A DNA stretch of 64,000 nucleotides from JANQRZ01 sp965214485 (GCA_965214485.1 CBDCBW010000016.1:62001-126000), one strand, 5' to 3'; positions 52,344-60,240 are shown, numbered from the stretch's first letter. A program made the numbers and translations. The notes: generated by a model not told the origin, from the sequence alone.

Positions 52344-52441
52344 GGGAGTGGAGGGAGTGGAGGGAGTGGAGGGAGTGGAGGGAGTGGAGGGAGTGGAGGG
52401 AGTGGAGGGAGTGGAGGGAGTGGAGGGAGTGGAGGGAGTGG
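52342..52441. repeat. 9-bp polypurine tandem array (about 11 copies)
   Basis: Unit GAGGGAGTG, from the methyltransferase stop to 52441. The flank GAAAGGAAAACCGAGAAAGT resembles, but is not identical to, the flank of the arrays at 7762 and 59919 (AAAACCCGACAAGGTAAC). Related to but distinct in sequence from those arrays. Confidence 0.85.
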
Positions 52442-52486
52442 AAAGGAAAACCGAGAAAGTTAACGGGAACGTTTAGGCTGCGCGCC

Positions 52487-52562
52487 TACCTTTCTGTCCT
52501 CTGTCCTCTGTCCTCTGTCCTCTGTCCTCTGTCCTCTGTCCTCGTCCTCTGTCCTCCGTCTC
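52487..52562 (+). repeat. 7-bp pyrimidine repeat with a promoter-like box
   Basis: A TACCTTTC box (52487-52494) leads into about eight copies of CTGTCCT (52494-52560) directly before the ATG at 52577. Similar CTGTCCACTGTCC occurs before 60241. It forms the leader of the first glycosyltransferase gene. Confidence 0.7.
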
Positions 52563-52576
52563 ACCGTCCACTGCCG

Positions 52577-53896
52577 ATGCGCCGTCTGCTCGTCGTGACG
52601 TACTACTTCCCGCCCTCGGGCGGAGCCGGGGTGCAGCGCGTGCTGAAGTGGGTGAAGTACCTCCGCGACTTCGGCGTCGAGCCGGCGGTGCTGACGGTCG
52701 AGGCCGGGGCGTACCCGAAGTACGACGAGACGCTGTGGGCCGAGGTGCCGCCCGGCGTCGAGGTCCGGCGGACACCTTCGTTCGACCCGTACGGGGCCTA
52801 CGCCCGGCTCACGGGCCGCTCGCGCGAGCAGGCCGTCGCCGAGACGGCAGGGCACCTCGCCGAGAGCCCGGACTGGAAAGAGCGCCTCGCGCAGTGGGTG
52901 CGGGCCAACGTGTTCATCCCGGACGCGCGCGTCGGGTGGGTGCCCTTTGCGGTGCGCCGGGGCGCGCAGGTGCTCCGCAGCGGACGCTTCGACGCCGTCC
53001 TCACCTCCGGGCCGCCGCACTCGGTCCACCTCACCGGCCTCGCGCTGCACCGCCTCACCGGCCTCCCGTGGGTCGCCGACTTCCGCGACCCGTGGACCGA
53101 CATCAGCTACTACGACGAGCTGCCGCGCACGGCCCTCGCCCGCGCCCTAGACGAGACCCTGGAGCGCACCGTGCTCCGGGAGGCGACGCGCATCACCACG
53201 ATCAGCGAGGCCGGAAAGGCCCTCTTTCTCGGTAAAGTGGAGCGCGCCCCCGGCGACCTCACGGTGATCGAGAACGGGTTCGACCCGGCGGACTTTCCCG
53301 AAGGCCCGGCACCGCCCGGCGACCGGTTCGTGCTGGCCTACGTCGGGAGCCTCTACGGTTCGCGCAGCCCCGAGGCGCTGTGGCAGGCCCTCGCCGGGCT
53401 GCGCGCGCAGGGAGTGGTCCCGAAGCTGCGGCTCCGGCTCGTCGGGCGGATCGGGGACGACGTGCAGGCGACGCTCCGCCGCCACGGCCTCGACGCGGTC
53501 ACCGAGACGGTGCCCTACCTCCCGCACGACGAGGCCGTCCGCGAGATGCAGCGCGCCACGGCGCTCCTGCTCACGATCGAGCCGTACCGCCACGAGCACG
53601 GCACGACGACGGGGAAGCTCTACGAGTACCTCGCCGCCGGCCGCCCGGTCGTCGGGTCCGGGCCGCCGGACGGGGCCGCCGCCGCCATTCTGCGCGCCGC
53701 CGGGGCCGGGCGGATGATCGACCGCGACGACGCCGAGGGGTTCGCGGCGCACCTCCGTTCGCTCTACGAGGCCTGGGAGCGCGGGGCGATGCCGCAGGGC
53801 GCGAGCGCCGAGGCCGCCGCGCCGTACTCGCGCCGGGCACAGACGGGCGAGGTGGCGGCTCTGCTGGACGCGCTGGCGTCAGAGGCGGCGTCATGA
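52577..53896 (+). CDS. Glycosyltransferase, GT4-like
   Basis: A 439-residue GT-B glycosyltransferase. N-terminal domain starts VVTYYFPPSGGAGVQRVLKWVKYLRDFGVEPAVLTV and has HSVHLTGLALHRLTGLPWVADFRDPWTD; the C-terminal domain has FVLAYVGSLYGSRSPEALWQALAGL, RLVGRIGDDVQATLRRHGL and the donor site HGTTTGKLYEYLAAGRPVVGSGPPDG with the conserved E. No membrane segments, so a cytoplasmic enzyme adding a sugar to a lipid-linked intermediate. Overlaps the next glycosyltransferase by 4 bp. Confidence 0.88.
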   Translation: MRRLLVVTYYFPPSGGAGVQRVLKWVKYLRDFGVEPAVLTVEAGAYPKYDETLWAEVPPGVEVRRTPSFDPYGAYARLTGRSREQAVAETAGHLAESPDWKERLAQWVRANVFIPDARVGWVPFAVRRGAQVLRSGRFDAVLTSGPPHSVHLTGLALHRLTGLPWVADFRDPWTDISYYDELPRTALARALDETLERTVLREATRITTISEAGKALFLGKVERAPGDLTVIENGFDPADFPEGPAPPGDRFVLAYVGSLYGSRSPEALWQALAGLRAQGVVPKLRLRLVGRIGDDVQATLRRHGLDAVTETVPYLPHDEAVREMQRATALLLTIEPYRHEHGTTTGKLYEYLAAGRPVVGSGPPDGAAAAILRAAGAGRMIDRDDAEGFAAHLRSLYEAWERGAMPQGASAEAAAPYSRRAQTGEVAALLDALASEAAS

Positions 53897-55107
53897 GCAA
53901 GGCCCCCTTCCACATTCTCATGGTGTTGGACCACGCCTATCCGCCCGATGTGCGTGTCGAGAACGAAGCCCGTTCGCTCATAGAGGCGGGGTTCGCGGTG
54001 TCCCTGCTCGCCCTCGCCCCGGACGACCGCCCCGAGGTGGGCGACCACGAGGGCACGACCGTCTACCGGGACAAGCTTCCGAAAAAGCTGCGGAACGTCA
54101 TGCGCGGCCTCGTCAGCACGCTTCCGGCGATGGACCTGTACCTCGACCGGCGCATCCGGCAGCTCCACGCCCGGCATCCTTTCGACGCCGTGCACGCGCA
54201 CGACCTGTACCTCGTCGGCGCGGCGCTCCGGGCGGGACGGAAGCTCGGAGTGCCCGTCGTGGCCGACCTCCACGAGAACTGGGTCGAGGGGCTGAAACAC
54301 TACGCGTGGAGCTCGCGCTACCCGGGCAGGCTCGCCGTGAGCATCCCACGGTGGGAACGGACGGAGCGCCGCTGGGTCCACGCGGCAGACCGGCTGGTGT
54401 CGATCATCGAGGAGCAGGCAGCGCGCTACGCGGCGATGGGGGTGCCCCGGGAGCGGATCGTCGTGACGCCCAATACGATCCGCATGGAGATGTTTCAGGG
54501 GGTCGAGCTGGACGAGGCCCTGATCGAGCGGCACCGCTCGCCGCTCACCCTCGTGTACACCGGCGGCATTGATGCCCACCGGGGGTTGGACACGGCGATC
54601 GACGCAATGCCGCTGATTCTGCGCGGTGAGCCGGCGGCGCGGCTCGTGGTCGTCGGCGACGGGCGCATCCGCCCCGAGTTGGAGGCGCGGGCTGCGGCGC
54701 TCGGCCTCGGGGACGCCGCCCGGTTCGAGGGGTGGCAGCCGCAGCCTCGTCTCAAGAGCTACATCGCAGCGGCAGACCTCTGCCTCGTTCCCCATCACAA
54801 GACCGTCAACACAGACGCCGGTATCCCCCACAAGCTGTTCCACTACATGTTCATGTCCCGCCCGGTCCTCGTGACCAACTGCCGCCCGCTCGAGCGGATC
54901 GTGGAGGCGGAGCGAGCGGGTCTCGTTTTCCCCTCGGGAGACGCCGGGGCACTGGCCGCGGCCGCCCTCCGCCTGGCTGCCGACCCCGCCGGACGCGAGG
55001 CGATGGGGGAACGCGGCCACCAAGCGGTTCTGGAGCGCTACCATTGGGAGGCCACGGTTCAGGGACTGATCGAGATGTACGGTGAGCTGCGGGACGCTAA
55101 GGCCTGA
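53893..55107 (+). CDS. Glycosyltransferase, GT4-like
   Basis: A 404-residue GT-B glycosyltransferase. N-terminal: HILMVLDHAYPPDVRVENEARSLIEAGFAVSLLALAPD and VHAHDLYLVGAALRAGRKLGVPVVADLHENW; C-terminal: LTLVYTGGIDAHRGLDTAIDAMPLIL, ARLVVVGDGRIRPELEARAAALGL and the donor site DAGIPHKLFHYMFMSRPVLVTN. The H...E(D)xxxP type spacing is that of retaining GT4 enzymes. Start ATG at 53893 overlaps the upstream stop (ATGA). The two glycosyltransferases are co-translated and act in the same surface-polymer pathway as the flippase downstream. Confidence 0.88.
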   Translation: MSKAPFHILMVLDHAYPPDVRVENEARSLIEAGFAVSLLALAPDDRPEVGDHEGTTVYRDKLPKKLRNVMRGLVSTLPAMDLYLDRRIRQLHARHPFDAVHAHDLYLVGAALRAGRKLGVPVVADLHENWVEGLKHYAWSSRYPGRLAVSIPRWERTERRWVHAADRLVSIIEEQAARYAAMGVPRERIVVTPNTIRMEMFQGVELDEALIERHRSPLTLVYTGGIDAHRGLDTAIDAMPLILRGEPAARLVVVGDGRIRPELEARAAALGLGDAARFEGWQPQPRLKSYIAAADLCLVPHHKTVNTDAGIPHKLFHYMFMSRPVLVTNCRPLERIVEAERAGLVFPSGDAGALAAAALRLAADPAGREAMGERGHQAVLERYHWEATVQGLIEMYGELRDAKA

Positions 55108-55138
55108 CCAACTTGTATCGACAGCCGGATCCCGTAGG

Positions 55139-55340
55139 AGAGCCTGTTCATGAAGAGTACGAGCGGGCTGCAAACGGCTGCGAACGACGCGCTCGGCGTG
55201 GCGCTGCATCGCCGTAGCTAGCGCTACCCAGTGGAGTCGCTTCGCTCCTCGAGGCTCCGCTCCTCGAAGCTTCGCTTTCGCGCGCCTCGGTGGCGGTCTC
55301 CTCGCTCTCGCCTCGCACATCCTATTCATGAACACACGCT
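55139..55340. mobile_element. MITE-like element 2
   Basis: The left 74 bp (55139-55212, starting AGAGCCTGTTCATGAAG) is the reverse complement of the right part of the element at 33752-33823. Inner terminal repeats TGTTCATGAA (55145-55154) and TTCATGAACA (55325-55334) remain, while the outer right bases have decayed. Total ~200 bp, matching element 1 (192 bp). No coding capacity. It ends just before the flippase start, so it may supply or disturb that gene's promoter. Confidence 0.7.
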
Positions 55341-55354
55341 GAGAGGCTGGACCT

Positions 55355-56860
55355 TTGGCTGTTTCGCTGGCCCGACTCGCCAAGCAGAGCGGGATTTACA
55401 CGCTCGGCAACCTCGCGCTTAAGGCCGGGGGCTTGGTCCTGTTGCTGCTCTACCTCGACCCGGCGGTCCTGTCGCAGGCGGAGTACGGACGGCTGGTGCT
55501 GCTCGAGACCGTCGCGCAACTCGGGGTCGTCGTGGCCGGGCTGGGGCTGGCGCAGGGGTTGCTGAAGTACGGCACCGATCCGGCGCACACGCAGGAGCAG
55601 GGCTCATTGGCCTTCACCGCTCTCGTCGCTTCGGCTGGACTGGCGGTGGTGGTCGGGGGCGGCTTCGTGCTCGCGGCGGGCCCCCTCGCCGCGCTGCTGC
55701 TCGACGACGCCGGGCGCGCCGGCATCGTGCGGCTGCTGGGGGCGTACATCGCGCTGAAGCTCGTCGCCTCGGTCCCGTACATGGCCTTGCGGATCGAGGA
55801 GCGGGTGGGGTGGTACGTGCTGGGCGTGCTCGTCGAGTTCGCCGTGCTGCTCGGCGGCGTGTACTACTTCCTCGCGGAGCGGGGGCTGGGCCTGGAGGGG
55901 GTGCTCCTCGGGTTCGTCGCCTCGGCGGCGGGAGCAGCGGGGCTCCTGAGCGTCGGGCTGCTGGCGCGGACGCCGTGGCGGTTCCGAGCCGGGCAGGCCG
56001 GGCTGCTCCTCCGCTTCGGCGCGCCGCTCACGTTTGCGAGCCTGGCCGGTGTGCTCCTCAACACCGGCGACCGGTTCGTGCTCGACGCCTTCGACGGGGC
56101 CGAAGCGGTGGCGGTCTACGGGCTGGCGCAGAAGTTCGGCGGGCTCGTCAACATGCTCTTCGTGCAGAGCTTCAGTCTGGCCTTCGCCGTGCTTGGGCTC
56201 AAGGCCCTCGGGAGCCTCGCCCCGGACGCGGGCGGCGAGGTGGGGCGGCTCCACCGCCGGACCTTCCGGCACTTCGCCGTGCTCACCGGCTGGGGCGTCC
56301 TCGGCGTCTCGCTCCTGACCTTCGACGTGACGGCGCTCCTCTCGCCGAACCCGGCGTACCTCGACGCGGACCGGCTTGTGCTCCCGGTCGCGCTGGGGTT
56401 TCTCGGGTACGGCATCTACTACATCATGGTCAACGTGCTCTACGCGGCGGAGCAGAGCGGGCGGGTCGCGGGCAACGTGCTCGCGGCGGCGCTCGTCAAC
56501 CTCGTGCTGAACCTCGCCCTCGTTCCCCCCCTCGGGGCGATGGGGGCGGCGCTCGCGACGCTGGCGGCGTATGCCGCGCTGGCGGGCATCACGGCGCGGC
56601 AGGCGCACCGCCTGGTGCCGATCGCGTTCCCGTGGCGGGCCCTCGCCGTCGTCGTGCTGTTGGCCGTCGGGCTGTGGGGGCTGGCGCAGCCGTCGCTGGC
56701 GTGGGAACGGTCGGCTCGGCTCGCGGCTCGGCTCGGCCTCGTCGCGCTCTACCCGGCCCTCGTGCTCGCGGCGGGCGTCTACACGCGCGACGAGCTCCGG
56801 GTGATGGGCGACGCGGCGCGGCGGTGGCGAGCGCGGCGCGGCGCGGGGCCGGGAGCATGA
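55355..56860 (+). CDS. Oligosaccharide flippase family protein (Wzx/MATE-like)
   Basis: A 501-residue membrane protein with about 12-14 hydrophobic segments. Start ARLAKQSGIYTLGNLALKAGGLVLLLLYL is typical of polysaccharide exporters; FGAPLTFASLAGVLLNTGDRFVLDAF and VYGLAQKFGGLVNMLFVQSFSLAF follow, and the C-terminal half has GYGIYYIMVNVLYAAEQS. It moves lipid-linked sugar units across the inner membrane. The start is a TTG at 55355, as no ATG is in frame close upstream (an ATG at 55328 stops after three codons). The MITE-like element abuts it, so its native promoter may have been altered. Confidence 0.85.
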   Translation: MAVSLARLAKQSGIYTLGNLALKAGGLVLLLLYLDPAVLSQAEYGRLVLLETVAQLGVVVAGLGLAQGLLKYGTDPAHTQEQGSLAFTALVASAGLAVVVGGGFVLAAGPLAALLLDDAGRAGIVRLLGAYIALKLVASVPYMALRIEERVGWYVLGVLVEFAVLLGGVYYFLAERGLGLEGVLLGFVASAAGAAGLLSVGLLARTPWRFRAGQAGLLLRFGAPLTFASLAGVLLNTGDRFVLDAFDGAEAVAVYGLAQKFGGLVNMLFVQSFSLAFAVLGLKALGSLAPDAGGEVGRLHRRTFRHFAVLTGWGVLGVSLLTFDVTALLSPNPAYLDADRLVLPVALGFLGYGIYYIMVNVLYAAEQSGRVAGNVLAAALVNLVLNLALVPPLGAMGAALATLAAYAALAGITARQAHRLVPIAFPWRALAVVVLLAVGLWGLAQPSLAWERSARLAARLGLVALYPALVLAAGVYTRDELRVMGDAARRWRARRGAGPGA

Positions 56861-56897
56861 CGGGGGCACGGCGCGCCCGCCGGCGCGCTCGGGTCCG

Positions 56898-56927
56898 TTG
56901 ACAAGCTCGGCGTGCGGCGGCTATATT
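56898..56927 (+). promoter_or_regulatory. Near-consensus promoter of the microcompartment operon
   Basis: TTGACA (56898-56903, perfect) and TATATT (56922-56927, one base from TATAAT) are 18 bp apart. The TTG is 21 bp from a TATATTCG that also resembles the Bacteroidota -7 box, the same spacing as at 45076-45107. The BMC gene ATG is 63 bp further at 56990. Confidence 0.55.
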
Positions 56928-56989
56928 CGGCAGCGCGTCCGGCCGATGCCTCGCGCCTTCCCCTCGCCCCCACGCAGCACCCCGAACCT

Positions 56990-57298
56990 ATGGCAGACGA
57001 ACTCGGAGCGGCCCTCGGCATGGTCGAAACACGCGGACTGGTCGGGGCCATCGAGGCCGCCGACGCGATGGTCAAGGCCGCGCGCGTCGGCCTGGTCGGC
57101 AAAGAGAAGATCGGCGGGGGCTACGTCACCGTCATGGTGCGCGGCGACGTGGGGGCGGTCAAGGCCGCGACCGACGCCGGGGCCGCCGCCGCCGAGCGCG
57201 TCGGCGAGCTCGTGAGCGTCCACGTCATCCCGCGCCCGCACGCGGACGTCGAGCTGATCCTCCCTGACGGGAACGGTCCTGACGGGAACGGTGGCTGA
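56990..57298 (+). CDS. Bacterial microcompartment (BMC) shell protein
   Basis: A 102-residue single BMC-domain protein that should form hexamers of a microcompartment shell. Family features: ALGMVETRGLVGAIEAADAMVKAARVGLVGKEKIGGGYVTVMVRGDVGAVKAATDAG, with the VKAA and GGGYV pore-facing region, then VHVIPRPHADVE. The C-terminus holds a 15-bp tandem duplication (PDGNG twice). It overlaps the next BMC gene by 8 bp and has its own promoter. No enzymes of known compartments (ethanolamine, propanediol, fucose/rhamnose, carboxysome) lie nearby, so this is an orphan shell locus, possibly a satellite of enzymes elsewhere. Confidence 0.9.
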   Translation: MADELGAALGMVETRGLVGAIEAADAMVKAARVGLVGKEKIGGGYVTVMVRGDVGAVKAATDAGAAAAERVGELVSVHVIPRPHADVELILPDGNGPDGNGG

Positions 57299-57803
57299 CC
57301 CGGCACCGCCTGACCGGCGGCCCGACCGGCGGCCCGACCGGCAGGCGCTCGGCCTCGTCGAGACGAAGGGGCTCGTCGCCGGCATCGAGGCCTGCGACGC
57401 GATGCTGAAGGCGGCGCGCGTCCGGCTCGTGGGCCTGGAGCAGACCGTCGCGGCGCTCGTCACCGTCAAGGTCGTCGGCGAGACGGCGGCCGTGCGGGCG
57501 TCCGTCGATGCCGGGTCCGCCGCCGCCGCGCGCGTCGGGCTCCTCGTCTCGGCGCACCTCATCCCGCGCCCGGCCCCCGAGGTCTACGACCTTTTCGTCG
57601 AGGCCGCCGAGGCCTGGCCCCCTGCGCCGCCGGCCCCCGCGCCGCCGGTCCCGGATGCGCGCGGCGGCGGGGATGGTTTCGCGGAGCGCACCGTCCGCGA
57701 GCTGCGGAGCCTCGCCCGCGAGCGCGCCGACTTCCCCCTGCGGGGCCGGGAGATTTCGCGGGCCACGAAGGACGAGCTCGTCGCCCTGCTGCGTACCTCG
57801 TAG
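57291..57803 (+). CDS. BMC-domain protein with SAP/Rho-N-like C-terminal extension
   Basis: A 170-residue protein. An arginine/proline-rich leader is followed by a BMC domain at about residues 18-100 (LGLVETKGLVAGIEACDAMLKAARVRLVGLEQTVAALVTVKVVG, HLIPRPAPEV), then a proline-rich linker (WPPAPPAPAPPVPD) and a ~40-residue C-terminal piece (TVRELRSLARERADFPLRGREISRATKDELVALLR) of the helix-extended-helix kind seen in SAP and Rho N-terminal nucleic-acid-binding domains. EutK has a similar logic (BMC plus nucleic-acid-binding tail). Start is a GTG at 57291 inside the upstream gene. It may recruit DNA or RNA to the shell; this is inference. Confidence 0.85.
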   Translation: MADPAPPDRRPDRRPDRQALGLVETKGLVAGIEACDAMLKAARVRLVGLEQTVAALVTVKVVGETAAVRASVDAGSAAAARVGLLVSAHLIPRPAPEVYDLFVEAAEAWPPAPPAPAPPVPDARGGGDGFAERTVRELRSLARERADFPLRGREISRATKDELVALLRTS

Positions 57804-57822
57804 TAGGGCGGGCCTGCTGAGC

Positions 57823-57855
57823 CACCCGAGGGGTAGCACCCGAGGGGTATCTTTC
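57823..57855 (+). repeat. 14-bp tandem repeat with promoter-like box
   Basis: CACCCGAGGGGTAG and CACCCGAGGGGTAT stand in tandem at 57823-57850. The second runs into TATCTTTC (57848-57855), a near match to the -7 consensus, 21 bp before the ATG at 57877. Confidence 0.6.
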
Positions 57856-57876
57856 CCGTTCTTCCGTCCGACCCTC

Positions 57877-58869
57877 ATGGCGTCTTCCCCACTCGTCGAG
57901 CGCTTCAGGAGCTTCCTCGCCGAGCGCTCGGCCCGCGCCGACGCGCCGGAGAGCGAGACCCGCCGTCGCTGGGCCGCGGTCTCGTTCTCGGTTCTCGTCG
58001 CGCTCGTGCTCTGGTTCAGCATCAGTATGCTGGAGTCCTACTCGGTGGTGGTCGAGATGCCGCTCGTCGTGCGGAACCTGCCGGAGGGGCAGGCGCTGAG
58101 CCAGATGCCGACCCAGACGGCGCGGGTGACGGTGCAGGGGGAGGGCTGGGCGCTCTTCAACGTGCAGCGCCGCCCCCCGGTGATCGAGATCGACGCGCAG
58201 GACGAGCGGTTCGACGTGTTCTCGGCGGCGTCCGAGGGGAGCCGCCTCCCGCCGGGCGTCTCGGTGCAGAGCGTCATCCCGGCGTTCATCGAGCCGGACC
58301 TCGAGCCCCGGATCGAGCGCCTGCTGCCGGTCGAGCCCCGGATTCGGCTGGAGCTGCTCCCGCTCCACGAAGTCCTCGGCGAGCCCACCGTGGACGAGGA
58401 CACGGTGCGCGCCTCCGGGGCCCGCTCGGTGCTCAACAGCCTCGAGGCCTGGCCCACGGAGCTCGTCGTGCGCAGCGACGTGGGGAAGTCGTTCACCGCG
58501 ACCGTGGCCCTCTCGGACACGCTCGGCGGCCTCGTGCGCGTGGACCCCGACGAGGTCGAGCTCGCCGTCAACGTGGCGCTCTTCACCGAGGCGTCGCGCG
58601 AGCTCGAGGTCCGCACCGAGGGAATGCCGCCGGGGTCCGACCCGGTGCGCCTCATCCCCTCGACGGTTACGGTGACCTACCGCATCCCGGTGGACGAGTT
58701 CGAGCGCGCGCAGCAGACCGAGCGCTTTTACGCCACCGTCGACTACGCCTCCGCGATCAACGACACGACGGGGACCGTGCAGCCCATCGTCCAATTCCCG
58801 CAGGAGCTCCACATCCGCGACCACCGCATCACGCCGCGCCGGCTGGAGTACCGCATCCGGGTCGAGTAG
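57877..58869 (+). CDS. YbbR/CdaR-like domain protein
   Basis: A 330-residue membrane-anchored protein. One helix near residues 33-53 (WAAVSFSVLVALVLWFSISM) is followed by YbbR-type domains (SYSVVVEMPLVVRNLPEGQAL...ARVTVQGEGWALF, then repeated copies of VRSDVGKSFTATVALSDTLGGLVRVDPDEVELAVNV). CdaR, the YbbR protein next to the diadenylate cyclase CdaA, has this layout, but no cdaA gene is adjacent here, so the link to c-di-AMP is unproven. It has its own promoter-like box and follows the BMC operon by 73 bp. Confidence 0.8.
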   Translation: MASSPLVERFRSFLAERSARADAPESETRRRWAAVSFSVLVALVLWFSISMLESYSVVVEMPLVVRNLPEGQALSQMPTQTARVTVQGEGWALFNVQRRPPVIEIDAQDERFDVFSAASEGSRLPPGVSVQSVIPAFIEPDLEPRIERLLPVEPRIRLELLPLHEVLGEPTVDEDTVRASGARSVLNSLEAWPTELVVRSDVGKSFTATVALSDTLGGLVRVDPDEVELAVNVALFTEASRELEVRTEGMPPGSDPVRLIPSTVTVTYRIPVDEFERAQQTERFYATVDYASAINDTTGTVQPIVQFPQELHIRDHRITPRRLEYRIRVE

Positions 58870-58952
58870 AGCGCCTACGGAGGGGCAGAGGATAGGAAGA
58901 GCGGAAGGGCGAGGCTAGGAAGAGCGGAGGTTTCAGGGCTCACCGCCGCGCC

Positions 58953-58996
58953 TATCTTCCCCGCTTCCGCTCGTCCCCGCTTCCGCTCGTCCCCAC
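58953..58996 (+). repeat. 16-bp tandem repeat next to a promoter-like box
   Basis: TATCTTCC (58953-58960) is followed by two copies of CCGCTTCCGCTCGTCC (58961-58992), which fill the leader up to the ATG at 58997. An AGGAAGAGCGGA unit is also repeated in the gap near 58894-58930. Confidence 0.6.
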
Positions 58997-59914
58997 ATGG
59001 TCTACCTCGCTCTCGCCGTCGCGTGCAGCCTCGCCATCGTGGCGATTTTCAAGCACAGCGAGCGGCGCGGGCTGGACCGGATCGCCTTGCTGACGGTGAA
59101 CTACGCCGTCGCCTTCGCCGTCGCCGGGCTGCTGCTCGGGGTGGGGGTCGAGGAGACGGTGGGGGGGCTGGGGCTGCACCCAGGCCTGCTCGCGCTCGGG
59201 GTGTGGACCGGGGCGCTGTTCATCGGCGGGTTCGTGCTGTTCTCGTATGCGATCCGCGTGGCGGGCATGGCGCTGGCGACGGGAGTGATGCGGCTGGCGG
59301 TGGCGCTGCCGTTTCTGGCCTCGTGGCTAGTCTGGGGCGAGGTGCCGAGCGCTGCGCAGGCGGTGGGGCTGGCCGTGGCAGGCGCTGCCTTCTTCCTGAT
59401 CGCTCGGCGGGAGGCCCCGGCTTCGGCGGGGCACATTGCCGGGGCGAGCCCGGAGCAGGCAGAGCCTGGGGCGAAGCCCGGCGCGTGGCGCGTGGCGGCG
59501 GTGCTGCTCCTGCTCTTCCTGGCCGGCGGCGTCGTGGACATCTCGATGAAAGCGTTCGACGAAGTCTTCGCGGCGACCAGCAGCCGGGCGCTGTTCCTGC
59601 TGATGGTCTTCGGCGTGGCCTTCGGCATCGGCCTCGTGCTCGTCGTGCACCGCGGCGCGCGGACGGGCCTCTGGCCGCGCGGTGCCACCGTCGGCTGGGG
59701 CGTAGTGCTCGGCCTCGTCAACTACGGCTCGGCGGAGTTCATCCTGCAGGCGATTGCCCGGCTCTCCGGCCTGTTCGTCTTCCCGGTCAACAACATCGCC
59801 ATCGTGATCGGCGCGGCGCTCCTCGGCGTGCTGGTCTGGGGCGAGCGCCTGTCGCGCGCGAACCGGCTGGGGCTGGGCCTGTCGGTGCTGGCCCTGCTGC
59901 TGCTGGGGTTTTGA
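58997..59914 (+). CDS. EamA/DMT-family transporter-like protein
   Basis: A 305-residue protein with about ten membrane helices in the EamA (drug/metabolite transporter) arrangement of two five-helix halves. Visible features are VYLALAVACSLAIVAIFKHSERR at the start, MALATGVMRLAVALPFLASWLVWGE with the internal EamA-like motif, and VFPVNNIAIVIGAALLGVLVWGERLSRANRLGLGLSVLALLLLGF at the end. Substrate unknown. The 3' end runs 3 bp from a long 9-bp tandem array. Confidence 0.8.
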   Translation: MVYLALAVACSLAIVAIFKHSERRGLDRIALLTVNYAVAFAVAGLLLGVGVEETVGGLGLHPGLLALGVWTGALFIGGFVLFSYAIRVAGMALATGVMRLAVALPFLASWLVWGEVPSAAQAVGLAVAGAAFFLIARREAPASAGHIAGASPEQAEPGAKPGAWRVAAVLLLLFLAGGVVDISMKAFDEVFAATSSRALFLLMVFGVAFGIGLVLVVHRGARTGLWPRGATVGWGVVLGLVNYGSAEFILQAIARLSGLFVFPVNNIAIVIGAALLGVLVWGERLSRANRLGLGLSVLALLLLGF

Positions 59915-59918
59915 GAGA

Positions 59919-60150
59919 GGAGTGGGAGGAGTGGGAGGAGTGGGAGGAGTGGGAGGAGTGGGAGGAGTGGGAGGAGTGGGAGGAGTGGGAGGAGTGGGAG
60001 GAGTGGGAGGAGTGGGAGGAGTGGGAGGAGTGGGAGGAGTGGGAGGAGTGGGAGGAGTGGGAGGAGTGGGAGGAGTGGGAGGAGTGGGAGGAGTGGGAGC
60101 AATAAAACCCGACAAGGTAACCAGACCGCCGCGCTTCGCGCCGACGCGCA
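59919..60150. repeat. 9-bp polypurine tandem array (about 20 copies) with conserved flank
   Basis: The same GAGGAGTGG unit as at 7762 runs from 59919 to 60099, beginning 3 bp after the EamA stop. It is followed at 60100 by the 25-bp sequence CAATAAAACCCGACAAGGTA plus ACCAG seen at 7847-7871, and by a similar GC-rich block (CCGCGCTTCGCGCCG). All six frames lack stops, so the GVGG and SHSS frames here are spurious. Between 60100 and 60240 no gene is seen. Confidence 0.85.
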
Positions 60151-60240
60151 CACCCTCCCTGCCCCCCTTCCCTCCACGCCGTTAATCTCTGTCCACTGTC
60201 CGCCGCTAAACCCGGAGGCGCACCGTGCGTATAGGTCGCC

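Noticed and set aside
52342..52562. Tandem repeats as a possible CRISPR array
   Set aside because: Units are 7-9 bp with no unique spacers and no cas genes nearby.
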